From positions 26,979 through 90,978 of IMG/VR virus record IMGVR_UViG_3300044641_010328: DNA of 64,000 bases; one strand, written 5' to 3'. Position 1 is the first letter of the stretch; the number at the start of each line of letters is the position of its first letter. Below are positions 1 to 6,794 of this stretch, piece after piece. The DNA comes from a virus. A program made the position numbers and the translations under genes. The notes under the pieces are model-generated. The model was given only the letters and a program-made list of their open reading frames with translations, was not told the DNA's origin and searched no databases.

Positions 1-1549
1 TCATTCCTGCAGCTGAGGCTGCATTTCGAAGCGCGCAGCGCACAACTCGAGCCGGATCGATGATTCCCATCTCAAGCATGTCTCCGTACTGCTCAGCATA
101 GGCGTTATATCCGAGACGATCGCTGCCTTCTAGCACACGTGCCAGGACAATATCAGGGACGCCTCCGCTATTCGCAACGATCTGACGAAGAGGCATGCAG
201 CAAGCGGTCCTGACAACATGCCGCCCAGCTGCCTCGGATCCCGTCAGGCTTCCGGATGAGAGCTTGACAGAGGCTCGAGATAGAGCGACGCCGCCGCCGG
301 GGACGATGCCCTCTTTCAGGGCTGCCTGAGTTGCATGTAGCGCGTCGTCAACTCGATCTCGGCGCTCCCTTAGCTCTGCCTCAGTCGCACCGCCGACTCG
401 GAGGACAGCAACACCGCCAGAAAGGAGAGCAAGCCTGCGCCGGCAGTGCTCGCGCTCATCAAGATCCGATGTCTCCTCAGCACGAGACCTGATCTCTGCC
501 ACCCTGTCTGCAAAAGTCTCAGTGTTGCCCTTTGCACCGACAAGTATCGTTTCGCCCTTGCTGATTGTGGCGCGTGTGCAAGATCCCAGGGAATCAAGCG
601 AAACGCTGCCGAGCGACTGGATATCAGCGCTGTGGAAGACTGATGTGCCAAGCAGGCTTGCAAGGTCCTGCGCAAAATCATATCTGCTCTCACCCAGGCC
701 GGGCAGCCTGATCGCGCAGACATTGAGGATGCCCTTCAGCTTGTTGACAACGAGGCCCTGGAGTGCCTCTCCGTCGACATCCTCACAAATGAGAAGCAGC
801 GCTCGCTTGGCAGCGAGGATCCGCTCGAGGAAAGGTGCAAGATCTCGCAAGGTATCAAGGCGCGCATTTAGGACGAGAACAACAGGCTTGTCAAGCTCGC
901 ACACCATCTTGTCCTGATTGGTGACAAAGTAGGGCGACAGGTAGCCTCTGTCAAGGCGTGCACCGGAGACCACACTGAGAGAGCTGTTGAATCCCTTTGC
1001 CTCCTCGACTGTGACAACACCGTCCTGCCCAACAGTCTCAATCGCGGATGCAATCAGTTGCCCAAGATCCGACTCGCCGTTCGCGGAAACTGTGGCAACC
1101 CTGAGCAGATCGTCCTTGCCGTTGACAGGAGAGGAGAGCCTGCTGACCTCCTCGAGCGCAATCTCAACAGCAGCATCGATCCCCTTCTTCAGGTCAGATG
1201 CAGAGTATCCTGCTGCAAGCATCTTGAGACCCTCAGCATAGATCGCCTGCGTGAGGACTGTTGCTGTCGTTGTGCCGTCACCCGCCTCCTCAGCAGTGCG
1301 AGAGGCGGCCTCCTTGATCATCTGCGCACCAAGGTTCGCAACCTTGTCAGACAGGTTGATCGCGCGCGCGACAGTGACTCCGTCCTTTGTTAGAATCGGA
1401 TGCTGTCCTTTCTGCTCAATGATGACATTTCTGCCACGCGGGCCCATCGTCACCTTGACTGCATCAGCAAGGACGTTGACGCCCTTCAGCAACCTGTCTC
1501 GAGTATCAGCATCGAAAATTACGAGCTTGTCTGTCTCTTCGCCGATCAT
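1..1549 (-). CDS. groEL: GroEL-type chaperonin (C-terminus beyond window)
   Basis: This is a 60-kDa-chaperonin homologue that folds proteins in an ATP-driven barrel. Translating from the ATG at 1549 gives an open frame to the window edge. Group I chaperonin signatures are visible in order: TMGPRGRN near the N-terminus, AGDGTTTATVL (ATP and magnesium binding), and near the end of the visible part EGIVPGGGVALSRA and VRCALRNAASAAG. The start overlaps the stop of the upstream 62-codon gene as ATGA, and AAAGGG lies just before it. T4 relies on host GroEL with its own cochaperonin gp31. This phage instead brings the large subunit, as known for some large phages. No GroES-like gene is seen in the window. 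The last part of the equatorial domain lies outside the window. Confidence 0.95.
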   Translation of the reverse strand, partial: MIGEETDKLVIFDADTRDRLLKGVNVLADAVKVTMGPRGRNVIIEQKGQHPILTKDGVTVARAINLSDKVANLGAQMIKEAASRTAEEAGDGTTTATVLTQAIYAEGLKMLAAGYSASDLKKGIDAAVEIALEEVSRLSSPVNGKDDLLRVATVSANGESDLGQLIASAIETVGQDGVVTVEEAKGFNSSLSVVSGARLDRGYLSPYFVTNQDKMVCELDKPVVLVLNARLDTLRDLAPFLERILAAKRALLLICEDVDGEALQGLVVNKLKGILNVCAIRLPGLGESRYDFAQDLASLLGTSVFHSADIQSLGSVSLDSLGSCTRATISKGETILVGAKGNTETFADRVAEIRSRAEETSDLDEREHCRRRLALLSGGVAVLRVGGATEAELRERRDRVDDALHATQAALKEGIVPGGGVALSRASVKLSSGSLTGSEAAGRHVVRTACCMPLRQIVANSGGVPDIVLARVLEGSDRLGYNAYAEQYGDMLEMGIIDPARVVRCALRNAASAAGM

Positions 1550-1734
1550 CCCTTTAGCACCTGTCGACCTGTGACCTCAGAGAGAATGCTCGGCTTCTCA
1601 ATGACGCGACGATTTCCGTTCGTGACATCCTCAGCCACAAAGAGATCGCCGACGCGCTTGGCGACCTCATTCTGTGTGATCACGCCGCTCTGGCGTAGTA
1701 GGGTCTGCTGTGAATCTGTTAGATATGTTTCCAT
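1546..1734 (-). CDS. small conserved-looking protein upstream of GroEL (62 aa)
   Basis: I do not recognise a function. The 62-residue product has a hydrophilic N-terminus followed by a segment VAKRVGDLFVAEDVTNGNRR that reads like a small beta-rich fold. Its stop codon overlaps the GroEL start (ATGA), so the two are probably translationally coupled. A GroES role is unlikely because the protein is too short and lacks the mobile-loop pattern. It is real rather than a shadow because it fills the gap between two genes exactly and is in phase with the coupling overlap. Confidence 0.65.
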   Translation of the reverse strand: METYLTDSQQTLLRQSGVITQNEVAKRVGDLFVAEDVTNGNRRVIEKPSILSEVTGRQVLKG

Positions 1735-1760
1735 GAGAAAATCATAGTCACCTTTTCGAT

Positions 1761-2561
1761 CTAGTAAATAACCTCAAATGTTTGAGCAAACTTCGGCCAT
1801 GCAGTGTCATTGATGACCGAGAAGAATCGCATGTCAAGAAAGCGAGACCTCAGAGCGCTCAGATCCTTGACCGGCTCCTTGAACTCGATCTCAGGCATGC
1901 TCACGATCTTGAAGCGAATGAGCTCAAGGTTGCGCGCATAGTCAGCACGATTTGTTCCCTCGTTCAGAAAGCTCTCGAGCTTGTCGGGATTTGCGAGCAT
2001 CTTCTCTGCTGCCTTATCTGTCATCTTTCCAACTGGAGGAACATTATCTGTCTTATCGCCTCGCAGCGCCTTCCAGGCGACGTAGTCGTAGGTGACACCT
2101 TCCGTGTATGTCTTCTTGATGGGATTGAAGAGCTTAACATTGGGCAGCGCTAGAAGCTGGATGAAGTCAGTATCTGTGGAGACAACGAAGCACTCATCGT
2201 CAGCGTGCGCATGGACAAGCGATGCGATGGTGTCATCACATTCCATGTCTGGGTGCTTGGCAAGGGTGATCGGCACGTGCTGGAGCATATCAATGATGAT
2301 GCGCTTCTGCCGACGAAACTCTGCCATCTCGTCCCACTTTGGAGTTCCGGGCTCAATCTGCCGGTTTGCCTTGTATTCACCGTCAAGCTGCTGACGATGG
2401 ATTGGCACGCCTTCCAGCACAAGATAGATCTTGTCGGGTGAGAGCTCCTCAATCAAGGGTCGAAGGCTCCGAAAGAAGGTGTAGATGATTCCATTCTCAC
2501 CCTTTGCACCGAATCGAGAGCGATGCATCAGGTTGTAGCCGTCAAGGAGCGCGATTCGCAT
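1761..2561 (-). CDS. 5'-3' exonuclease / flap endonuclease (first of two)
   Basis: This is a FEN/RNase H-type 5' nuclease of 266 residues. Family acidic clusters are visible: D7 in DGYNLMHRS, ECDDTIASL, STDTDFIQLL and RGDKTDNVPPVGKMTDKAA. The last has the helix-two-turn-helix motif that grips DNA, with a PPVG variant of the usual PGV-G-K. In T4 the homologous RNase H removes Okazaki primers. A second member of the family, of 318 residues, is encoded at 37222-38178 beside RecA and the helicase, so this copy may be specialised. It lies among small unknown genes near GroEL, away from the replication block. The D residues needed for two metals all appear present. Confidence 0.88.
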   Translation of the reverse strand: MRIALLDGYNLMHRSRFGAKGENGIIYTFFRSLRPLIEELSPDKIYLVLEGVPIHRQQLDGEYKANRQIEPGTPKWDEMAEFRRQKRIIIDMLQHVPITLAKHPDMECDDTIASLVHAHADDECFVVSTDTDFIQLLALPNVKLFNPIKKTYTEGVTYDYVAWKALRGDKTDNVPPVGKMTDKAAEKMLANPDKLESFLNEGTNRADYARNLELIRFKIVSMPEIEFKEPVKDLSALRSRFLDMRFFSVINDTAWPKFAQTFEVIY

Positions 2562-2579
2562 TTAGGTTTACCTCTTCCT

Positions 2580-2918
2580 CTATTCTACACCATCTTGGTC
2601 GTCTCGCACGGGATCGCGCGAGGCCGCTTCCTCATTGAGGGCGCGTGACATGCGAGACGCCTTCTCGATCATCGTGTCGATCGTCTTGATCGCGTTTTCA
2701 ATCATGTGCGTCCGAATATCCTGAACTGTCGTGAACACAGAAGCGTCGATGTCTGATAGGCTCACAGTGTTCCGGTCCTTTGTGGGAAGCGCAACCTTGT
2801 AGCTCACTTCCTCAGATCCTACTCTCTTCCTAACGATCTCCTCCTCAACGCGAGCAGGAAAAATCTTCATCTCATTGTTGCTCAAGAGGTAGATAATCTG
2901 TCCAACTTCATATTTCAT
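2580..2918 (-). CDS. hypothetical protein with SH3-like N-terminus (112 aa)
   Basis: Function unknown. The first 60 residues (VGQIIYLLSNNEMKIFPARV and onward) read as a small beta-barrel, possibly SH3/KOW-like. The rest is a charged helix ending in an acidic tail. The start is unusual: a terminator-like hairpin with a run of seven T ends directly at the ATG. The only plausible Shine-Dalgarno sequence, GGAG, lies inside the 3' arm of that hairpin, 7 bases before the start. Expression is therefore likely to depend on readthrough and on opening of the stem. Upstream is the 181-residue MRFNV protein gene; downstream is the exonuclease. Confidence 0.7.
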   Translation of the reverse strand: MKYEVGQIIYLLSNNEMKIFPARVEEEIVRKRVGSEEVSYKVALPTKDRNTVSLSDIDASVFTTVQDIRTHMIENAIKTIDTMIEKASRMSRALNEEAASRDPVRDDQDGVE

Positions 2919-2955
2919 AAAAAAACTCCAGCCTGCTAAGTCTAACAGGCTGGAG
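2919..2955 (-). terminator. intrinsic terminator overlapping the next gene's ribosome-binding site
   Basis: On the minus strand a perfect 10-bp stem (CTCCAGCCTG at 2955-2946 with CAGGCTGGAG at 2935-2926, loop 2945-2936) is followed by seven T at 2925-2919. The start codon of the next gene is at 2918. The GGAG at the end of the 3' arm is the apparent ribosome-binding site, so the hairpin can act as both terminator and translational block. Confidence 0.9.
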
Positions 2956-2980
2956 TAGATTTTTTAATATTATCTTCTAT

Positions 2981-3526
2981 TTAGCGCTTAAAACCAACTC
3001 CAAATCCGCCACGAGCAACCTGGCCGACGCGAGAAGCGCCTGGCTTGTTGGCGCCGTAGACCCAAGAGCCGCTCTTGTCCGACAATGCTCTTCTGATCTC
3101 GTCCTGGACAGTCTCGCGAACTGTGGCTTCCTCAAGGCGACGCTGACGCATGTCAACGAGCGCCTCCATGAGTGACATCTCATCAATCTCGTACATCTCG
3201 TCGTCGTCGATCATGCCACCCATCTCTTCCATGTGGTAGCCCTCGTCCTCGCCTTCCATGTAGTGGCCTTCGTACTCACCTTCCTCCATGTAGTAGCCCT
3301 CGTCCTCTTCCTCCATCTTTGGAGCAATGGGAGCAGCGCCTGGCTTTGCTGCGGGTGCGGGAGCCATCGGCTTCTTGGCAGCCATTGGGGGCATCGGAGG
3401 TGCCTTAGCGCCAGCAGCAGGAGCAGCAGGCTTTCCCATGGCGGGTGCGGCTGCCTCAGAAAGAAGGCCACCGGACGCAGCACCTAAGCCGGCAAGCTCA
3501 CAGATACGATCGACGTTAAAGCGCAT
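2981..3526 (-). CDS. Ala/Pro-rich protein with acidic Tyr/Met repeats (181 aa)
   Basis: No family recognised with confidence. The protein has an N-terminal MRFNVDRICELAGL segment, then an Ala/Pro/Lys-rich disordered linker (about residues 22-72). Next comes an acidic stretch of near-repeats (EGYYMEE, EGHYMEG, EGYHMEE, about 76-103), then a helical region (about 116-150) and a Gly/Arg-rich basic end. The low-complexity acidic repeats resemble scaffold or decoration proteins, but that is only an impression. The stop at 2981 is followed by a strong terminator, so the gene ends a transcription unit and may be expressed at a high level. Confidence 0.7.
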   Translation of the reverse strand: MRFNVDRICELAGLGAASGGLLSEAAAPAMGKPAAPAAGAKAPPMPPMAAKKPMAPAPAAKPGAAPIAPKMEEEDEGYYMEEGEYEGHYMEGEDEGYHMEEMGGMIDDDEMYEIDEMSLMEALVDMRQRRLEEATVRETVQDEIRRALSDKSGSWVYGANKPGASRVGQVARGGFGVGFKR

Positions 3527-3550
3527 AAAAACTCCTATGACATCGACTAT

Positions 3551-3892
3551 CTATCCATCAGCAGCAGTTTTTTCCGACTGCTTCATAATTTTTTCGCCTT
3601 TCTGCATCGCCTGCTCGAGAGGTTCGAGACCAAGGGCAGATCGAACAGCATCAAAAGAGGCAGGAGATAGAGATGACTTCAGCACTGCCATGTCTGCATA
3701 CTGGTGCATATCAAGCTGGAAGATAGGCAGCTGATCACCGTCAGGGCTTGTCTCAGACTCGTCTGTCTCTCTCGACTCAAGGATGTACAGAAGCTTTGGC
3801 ATCTCCTCTCCATCCGGAACGTGAATAAACGGGAATCGAGCAGAGACGCCGTTGTCGTCAAGCTCGTAAGAAATCTCAGGATACCAAGTCAT
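3551..3892 (-). CDS. hypothetical acidic protein (113 aa)
   Basis: I do not recognise this family. The N-terminal half looks like beta strands (MTWYPEISYELDDNGVSARF), followed by a helical C-terminus ending in a polar tail. It sits directly upstream of the MRFNV gene with a 24-base gap and follows the 289-residue gene after about 50 bases. It belongs to the run of small genes from 11.3 kb to 1.7 kb. The frame has no competing ORF with better features. Confidence 0.6.
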   Translation of the reverse strand: MTWYPEISYELDDNGVSARFPFIHVPDGEEMPKLLYILESRETDESETSPDGDQLPIFQLDMHQYADMAVLKSSLSPASFDAVRSALGLEPLEQAMQKGEKIMKQSEKTAADG

Positions 3893-3941
3893 TTTATTCC
3901 TAATGTATGATTCTTAGCATCAGAGGCACAAAGTAAAACGT

Positions 3942-4811
3942 CTACCTTGTTCCAGTTATTTCATTGATGTGAATCCGGGCGCGCTTTATCTCATCATCTT
4001 TTGATATTCTACTGAAGGTATCTTCGTAGACTTTTTGAAGTTTAGACTTCAATTGCTCATCATTTCTAATGCCCTTAGATTCAAGGATTTTTACATCATC
4101 GCCAAGGGCAGTCTGGATCATATCTGCGCAGTGAACTATTAGATAGGTGTAAGTAAACTTCTTCAGAGTTTCAGTTTTTCCTGCTTCTTGGCTAGTGTTT
4201 GTTATGAGGGTATCAAGGTCACCCTTGACGCTATCTGTGTACCCAGGAAAATTTGAAAAGAATTCATCATAGCTGTTTGCAACTAGAAGCTTATCTGTTT
4301 TTTCTTTGTAGTTTTGTTCAAGCTTTGAAAAAGAAGTTGCTAAATCGTCAGTGCTCGTAGCAAGATCCTTAGTTTGCAGAGCTCCTGATAGACTCCTCAT
4401 TTTCTTGTTGACTATTGCTACAACCTTTGTGTAAAAATCAGCAGCAGCATCTGTGGCATCTGATTTTTGTTTTTCATTCGCGCCCGAGTTTCCGCCGGAA
4501 AGCGCATATGCTGCTGCACCAACGCCCGCAACCGCACCAACTGCGCCCCTGGGTGCAGATGCCCATGCAGTTGAAACAGCCTTAACGAGGCCAGGTCCCC
4601 TTTTTACAGGAATTGCTGCGGAGCCTACTGTCCAAAGTGAAGTGATTCCTGCTTTTAAATTCTTGACAAAAGCTGTCTCTTCTTCGCCTGCTGGCTGTGG
4701 GGTTTCTATCTCTTTCCCGCCAATTATTTTTCTCTGAGTTCGAATCCAGGTTGCCTGTCCGACTTCCTCAAAAAGAAGCGACTGCCTAATATAGAATCTT
4801 AGGGCATTCAT
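3942..4811 (-). CDS. unknown protein with a central hydrophobic Gly/Ala segment (289 aa)
   Basis: Function unknown. Residues about 85-108 form a Gly/Ala-rich hydrophobic stretch (GAVGAVAGVGAAAYALSGG) that could be a single membrane helix or a membrane-active segment. The rest is mostly helical and charged. The base composition is lower in G+C than its neighbours, visible in its many AAA, TTT and TCT-type codons, which may mark a different origin. The start overlaps the stop of the 71-codon gene (ATGA), so it is in an operon with 4808-5213. An ejected internal or membrane-acting virion protein is possible but unproven. Confidence 0.65.
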   Translation of the reverse strand: MNALRFYIRQSLLFEEVGQATWIRTQRKIIGGKEIETPQPAGEEETAFVKNLKAGITSLWTVGSAAIPVKRGPGLVKAVSTAWASAPRGAVGAVAGVGAAAYALSGGNSGANEKQKSDATDAAADFYTKVVAIVNKKMRSLSGALQTKDLATSTDDLATSFSKLEQNYKEKTDKLLVANSYDEFFSNFPGYTDSVKGDLDTLITNTSQEAGKTETLKKFTYTYLIVHCADMIQTALGDDVKILESKGIRNDEQLKSKLQKVYEDTFSRISKDDEIKRARIHINEITGTR

Positions 4812-5023
4812 ATGTCATCCTCTGTGAGCACACCCACTCTCAATCCGTGTCTTGCTGCCCTTCTTTTGAGATCCCGAAGGCTCTCCATGGCACGAGATAT
4901 CGTGAACCTCTCCTTTCTCTCGAGCCTGCCAAGGTGCCCACGCACACCATCGAGGTCACCGAGGATCCGATCAAGCTCGTGAAGGTACTCAAGAGTCCCG
5001 TAATTTTCAGGTATCTTTGCCAT
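4808..5023 (-). CDS. small helical protein (71 aa)
   Basis: No family recognised. Seventy-one residues, very rich in Leu, Arg and Glu, predicted by eye to be two or three amphipathic helices (YLHELDRILGDLDGVRGHLG). Its 3' end overlaps the next gene by 4 bases and its 5' end overlaps the 68-codon gene by 17 bases, a typical compact phage operon arrangement. Confidence 0.6.
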   Translation of the reverse strand: MAKIPENYGTLEYLHELDRILGDLDGVRGHLGRLERKERFTISRAMESLRDLKRRAARHGLRVGVLTEDDI

Positions 5024-5213
5024 CAGAATCTAAGTATTCTGCAGCGGCACGTTTGAAGGCCGTGTCTGACGCATCACGAAAGAATCTTACGATCATTGAG
5101 TCGGTGACAGCACTCGCTGGAACAGAATGCTTCTTGGCAATGTGCTCCTCAAGCGCCTGAGTGACCTCAAGCTCCATATTTCCGCTAGGCGTTGATAGAT
5201 TTATTCTTCTCAT
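5007..5213 (-). CDS. small protein (68 aa)
   Basis: Function unknown. The N-terminus (MRRINLSTPSGNMELEVTQALEEHIAKKH) looks like a strand followed by helices. It ends with residues YLDSDGKDT. It overlaps the start of the 71-codon gene and begins 9 bases after the stop of the 235-codon gene, consistent with a coupled operon. Confidence 0.6.
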   Translation of the reverse strand: MRRINLSTPSGNMELEVTQALEEHIAKKHSVPASAVTDSMIVRFFRDASDTAFKRAAAEYLDSDGKDT

Positions 5214-5222
5214 GGAAGAAAT

Positions 5223-5930
5223 CTACGCCAGATTATTTCTCAGTAAATTACGGATCTTGGCACGATATGCCTCAGATACTGGGCTTCCTCCGCCTACCCT
5301 GATTGGGGGTGCTGTATCTTCTTCTGCGGATCCTGACGCCCCCTTTGGTGCGCTCGGAGCTGCAGCTGCCGGCGCCGGAGCAGCCTTCTTCTCTTGTCCA
5401 GGTGTCACAGTGGTCATGATGCCATACTGCTCAGGCTCTGCCGCCTGATCGCCTGTTGACTGCTGACGCATGATGGATCCAATGCTCCTCATCATGACAA
5501 CAAGCGCAGCCTTCTCAGCATGCTCAAGCCTGTCAAAGTATGTGCGAAGCTGCTCCTCGACAGCGCTGTCGCTTGAGCCCTTTCCACCGCGAATCTCCTT
5601 AATTGCATCAACTAGATCTCCAATCTCTGGATTGATCTGGTCAATTGACATCTCCTTGGGCGTGGGCGAGGTCTCAGCAGGTGTGGGTGCTGGCTTCTCC
5701 TCTGCAGGAGGAGGAGCGGCCGGAGCGGGAGAAGGGGGTGTCTTCTCGGGATCTTCCTCTGAGAGAGATGCCTTGCTCGCAGCGATCCGCTTGATCATTG
5801 AGGCTTGACGTCCAGCCTCTCCGGATCCAGCCTGGCTAACAGTCGCACGAGCGCTGTGGACACTTTCCTCAGCGAGCACCTTGAGAAATAGCTCAAGGTC
5901 GTTCTTCGTGTTCAGCTTGAATGTGCTCAC
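5223..5930 (-). CDS. Pro/Ala-rich putative virion-associated protein (235 aa)
   Basis: Function unknown. It starts with GTG at 5930, overlapping the stop of a 57-codon gene as GTGA. The N-terminal segment LELFLKVLAEESVHSARA resembles the N-terminus of the 790-residue protein nearby (LEQLLKVLAEERSFHTRD), which suggests a shared docking or targeting peptide. Residues about 60-95 and 180-205 are Pro/Ala/Glu-rich linkers. They flank a helical region with a Gly/Ser break (about 95-160), and the end is short and basic (AYRAKIRNLLRNNLA). The linker-helix-linker design is common in virion internal or scaffold proteins; that is inference only. Confidence 0.65.
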   Translation of the reverse strand: MSTFKLNTKNDLELFLKVLAEESVHSARATVSQAGSGEAGRQASMIKRIAASKASLSEEDPEKTPPSPAPAAPPPAEEKPAPTPAETSPTPKEMSIDQINPEIGDLVDAIKEIRGGKGSSDSAVEEQLRTYFDRLEHAEKAALVVMMRSIGSIMRQQSTGDQAAEPEQYGIMTTVTPGQEKKAAPAPAAAAPSAPKGASGSAEEDTAPPIRVGGGSPVSEAYRAKIRNLLRNNLA

Positions 5931-6100
5931 TTTCCGCTCCTGTAGACGATCCTGTTCTGCGGGAGCTCTCTGTAGAGCTTATTATATCTGCGCTGCGGAT
6001 GCTCTTCCTGCCCGTGGCCGTACTCCTCGAGAAGGCGTCGACTCTCTTCCTCGCGCTTGCAGATGTCATCTATGAACTTGTCAAACTTGAAATCCTGCAT
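5927..6100 (-). CDS. small highly charged protein (57 aa)
   Basis: A short gene fills the gap between 5930 and 6127. Translation from ATG at 6100 gives 57 residues starting MQDFKFDKFIDDICKREEE and ending YRSGK, with GGAG six bases before the start. Its stop overlaps the GTG start of the 235-codon gene (GTGA). The product is Arg/Glu-rich and probably helical. The overlap, the ribosome-binding site and a late-promoter-like ATAAATA just upstream all argue that it is real. Confidence 0.7.
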   Translation of the reverse strand: MQDFKFDKFIDDICKREEESRRLLEEYGHGQEEHPQRRYNKLYRELPQNRIVYRSGK

Positions 6101-6120
6101 GGGATTCTCCGATTAATCTT

Positions 6121-6128
6121 TATTTATT
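6121..6128 (-). promoter_or_regulatory. candidate T4-type late promoter (ATAAATA)
   Basis: The minus strand reads TAATAAATAAAG here, overlapping the double stop of the 105-codon gene and lying about 20 bases before the 57-codon gene start. It matches the T4-family late -10 element (NATAAATA). A similar GATAAATAAG precedes the tube gene. There is no experimental support. Confidence 0.4.
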
Positions 6129-6444
6129 ACGAACAAACGCTGATGATCAATCTTCCGCCTTCCGGTGATTGCTCCCATCCTGCCTGCTTTATTACGCCCC
6201 TGACAGATAGCTCTCCGCTCCCAATTGAGAGAACAGCATCGATGCCGAGGTAATTCTTGCAGATCCTGATGGCATCAGCTGGCTTTCCACGCGCCTGCAC
6301 GCGTAAATTTTTTCCATCAGAGATGAAAGAATCAAGATCGTACCGCGCTCCTGCAATCTCTATTGTACCAATATTCTCGTTTTCACCATCAATTTCTGTC
6401 TCGTCAATGATTCCAACGAGAGAATCGCTCAGGAAGAAGCTCAT
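6127..6444 (-). CDS. hypothetical protein (105 aa)
   Basis: Function unknown. Beta-rich by eye, with repeated short strands (GTIEIAGARYDLDSF, VLSIGSGELSVRGVI). Its N-terminus, MSFFLSDSLVGIIDE, is similar in pattern to that of the next gene upstream (MSFYFLNESLRGSVQD). The two 4-base-overlapping genes may therefore share a targeting segment or an origin. It ends with two consecutive TAA stops. Confidence 0.6.
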   Translation of the reverse strand: MSFFLSDSLVGIIDETEIDGENENIGTIEIAGARYDLDSFISDGKNLRVQARGKPADAIRICKNYLGIDAVLSIGSGELSVRGVIKQAGWEQSPEGGRLIISVCS

Positions 6445-6794
6445 TGTGCCATCACCACGAAGAGTGCGTCATCAAAGATGTTGTCACAGATCCTCGCAAT
6501 GTCAAGATCAAGCTGCGTAATGTCTTCAAGAAAGCTTGTGCGTGTCTCAACGATGACCACGTTTGATTCAATCCCGATCTTGATTGCGTGATTTCTAGTG
6601 TCAACGTCCTTTAAGACCTCAGATACAAAGTACCTCTGTTGACCAGGATCGTTAAATCTGTAGGCTCTTGCAAGTCGCCTCGGATTCTGAAGCTGTGCCC
6701 ATTCTGATTTATCAATTTTTACTGGCAAATCAGGCGCGTCAATAGAGTCTTGAACTGATCCTCTTAGCGACTCATTTAGAAAGTAGAAGCTCAT
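6441..6794 (-). CDS. pterin-4a-carbinolamine dehydratase-like fold protein (117 aa)
   Basis: The pattern of residues resembles the PCD/DCoH family: SEWAQLQNPRRLARAYRFND, then QQRYFVSEVLKDVDTRNHAIKI, then VVIVETRTSFLEDITQLDLDIARICDNIF. In active enzymes the helix end carries an HHP-type motif. Here it reads RNHAIKI, with one His and no Pro, so dehydratase activity is doubtful. A structural use of the fold seems more likely, given that the gene overlaps a probable virion gene on each side. The match is by eye and could be coincidental at this length. Confidence 0.45.
   Translation of the reverse strand: MSFYFLNESLRGSVQDSIDAPDLPVKIDKSEWAQLQNPRRLARAYRFNDPGQQRYFVSEVLKDVDTRNHAIKIGIESNVVIVETRTSFLEDITQLDLDIARICDNIFDDALFVVMAQ

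Noticed and set aside
1546-1734. GroES identity for the 62-codon gene upstream of GroEL
   Set aside because: It is too short and lacks the mobile-loop and roof-hairpin pattern of GroES or gp31.
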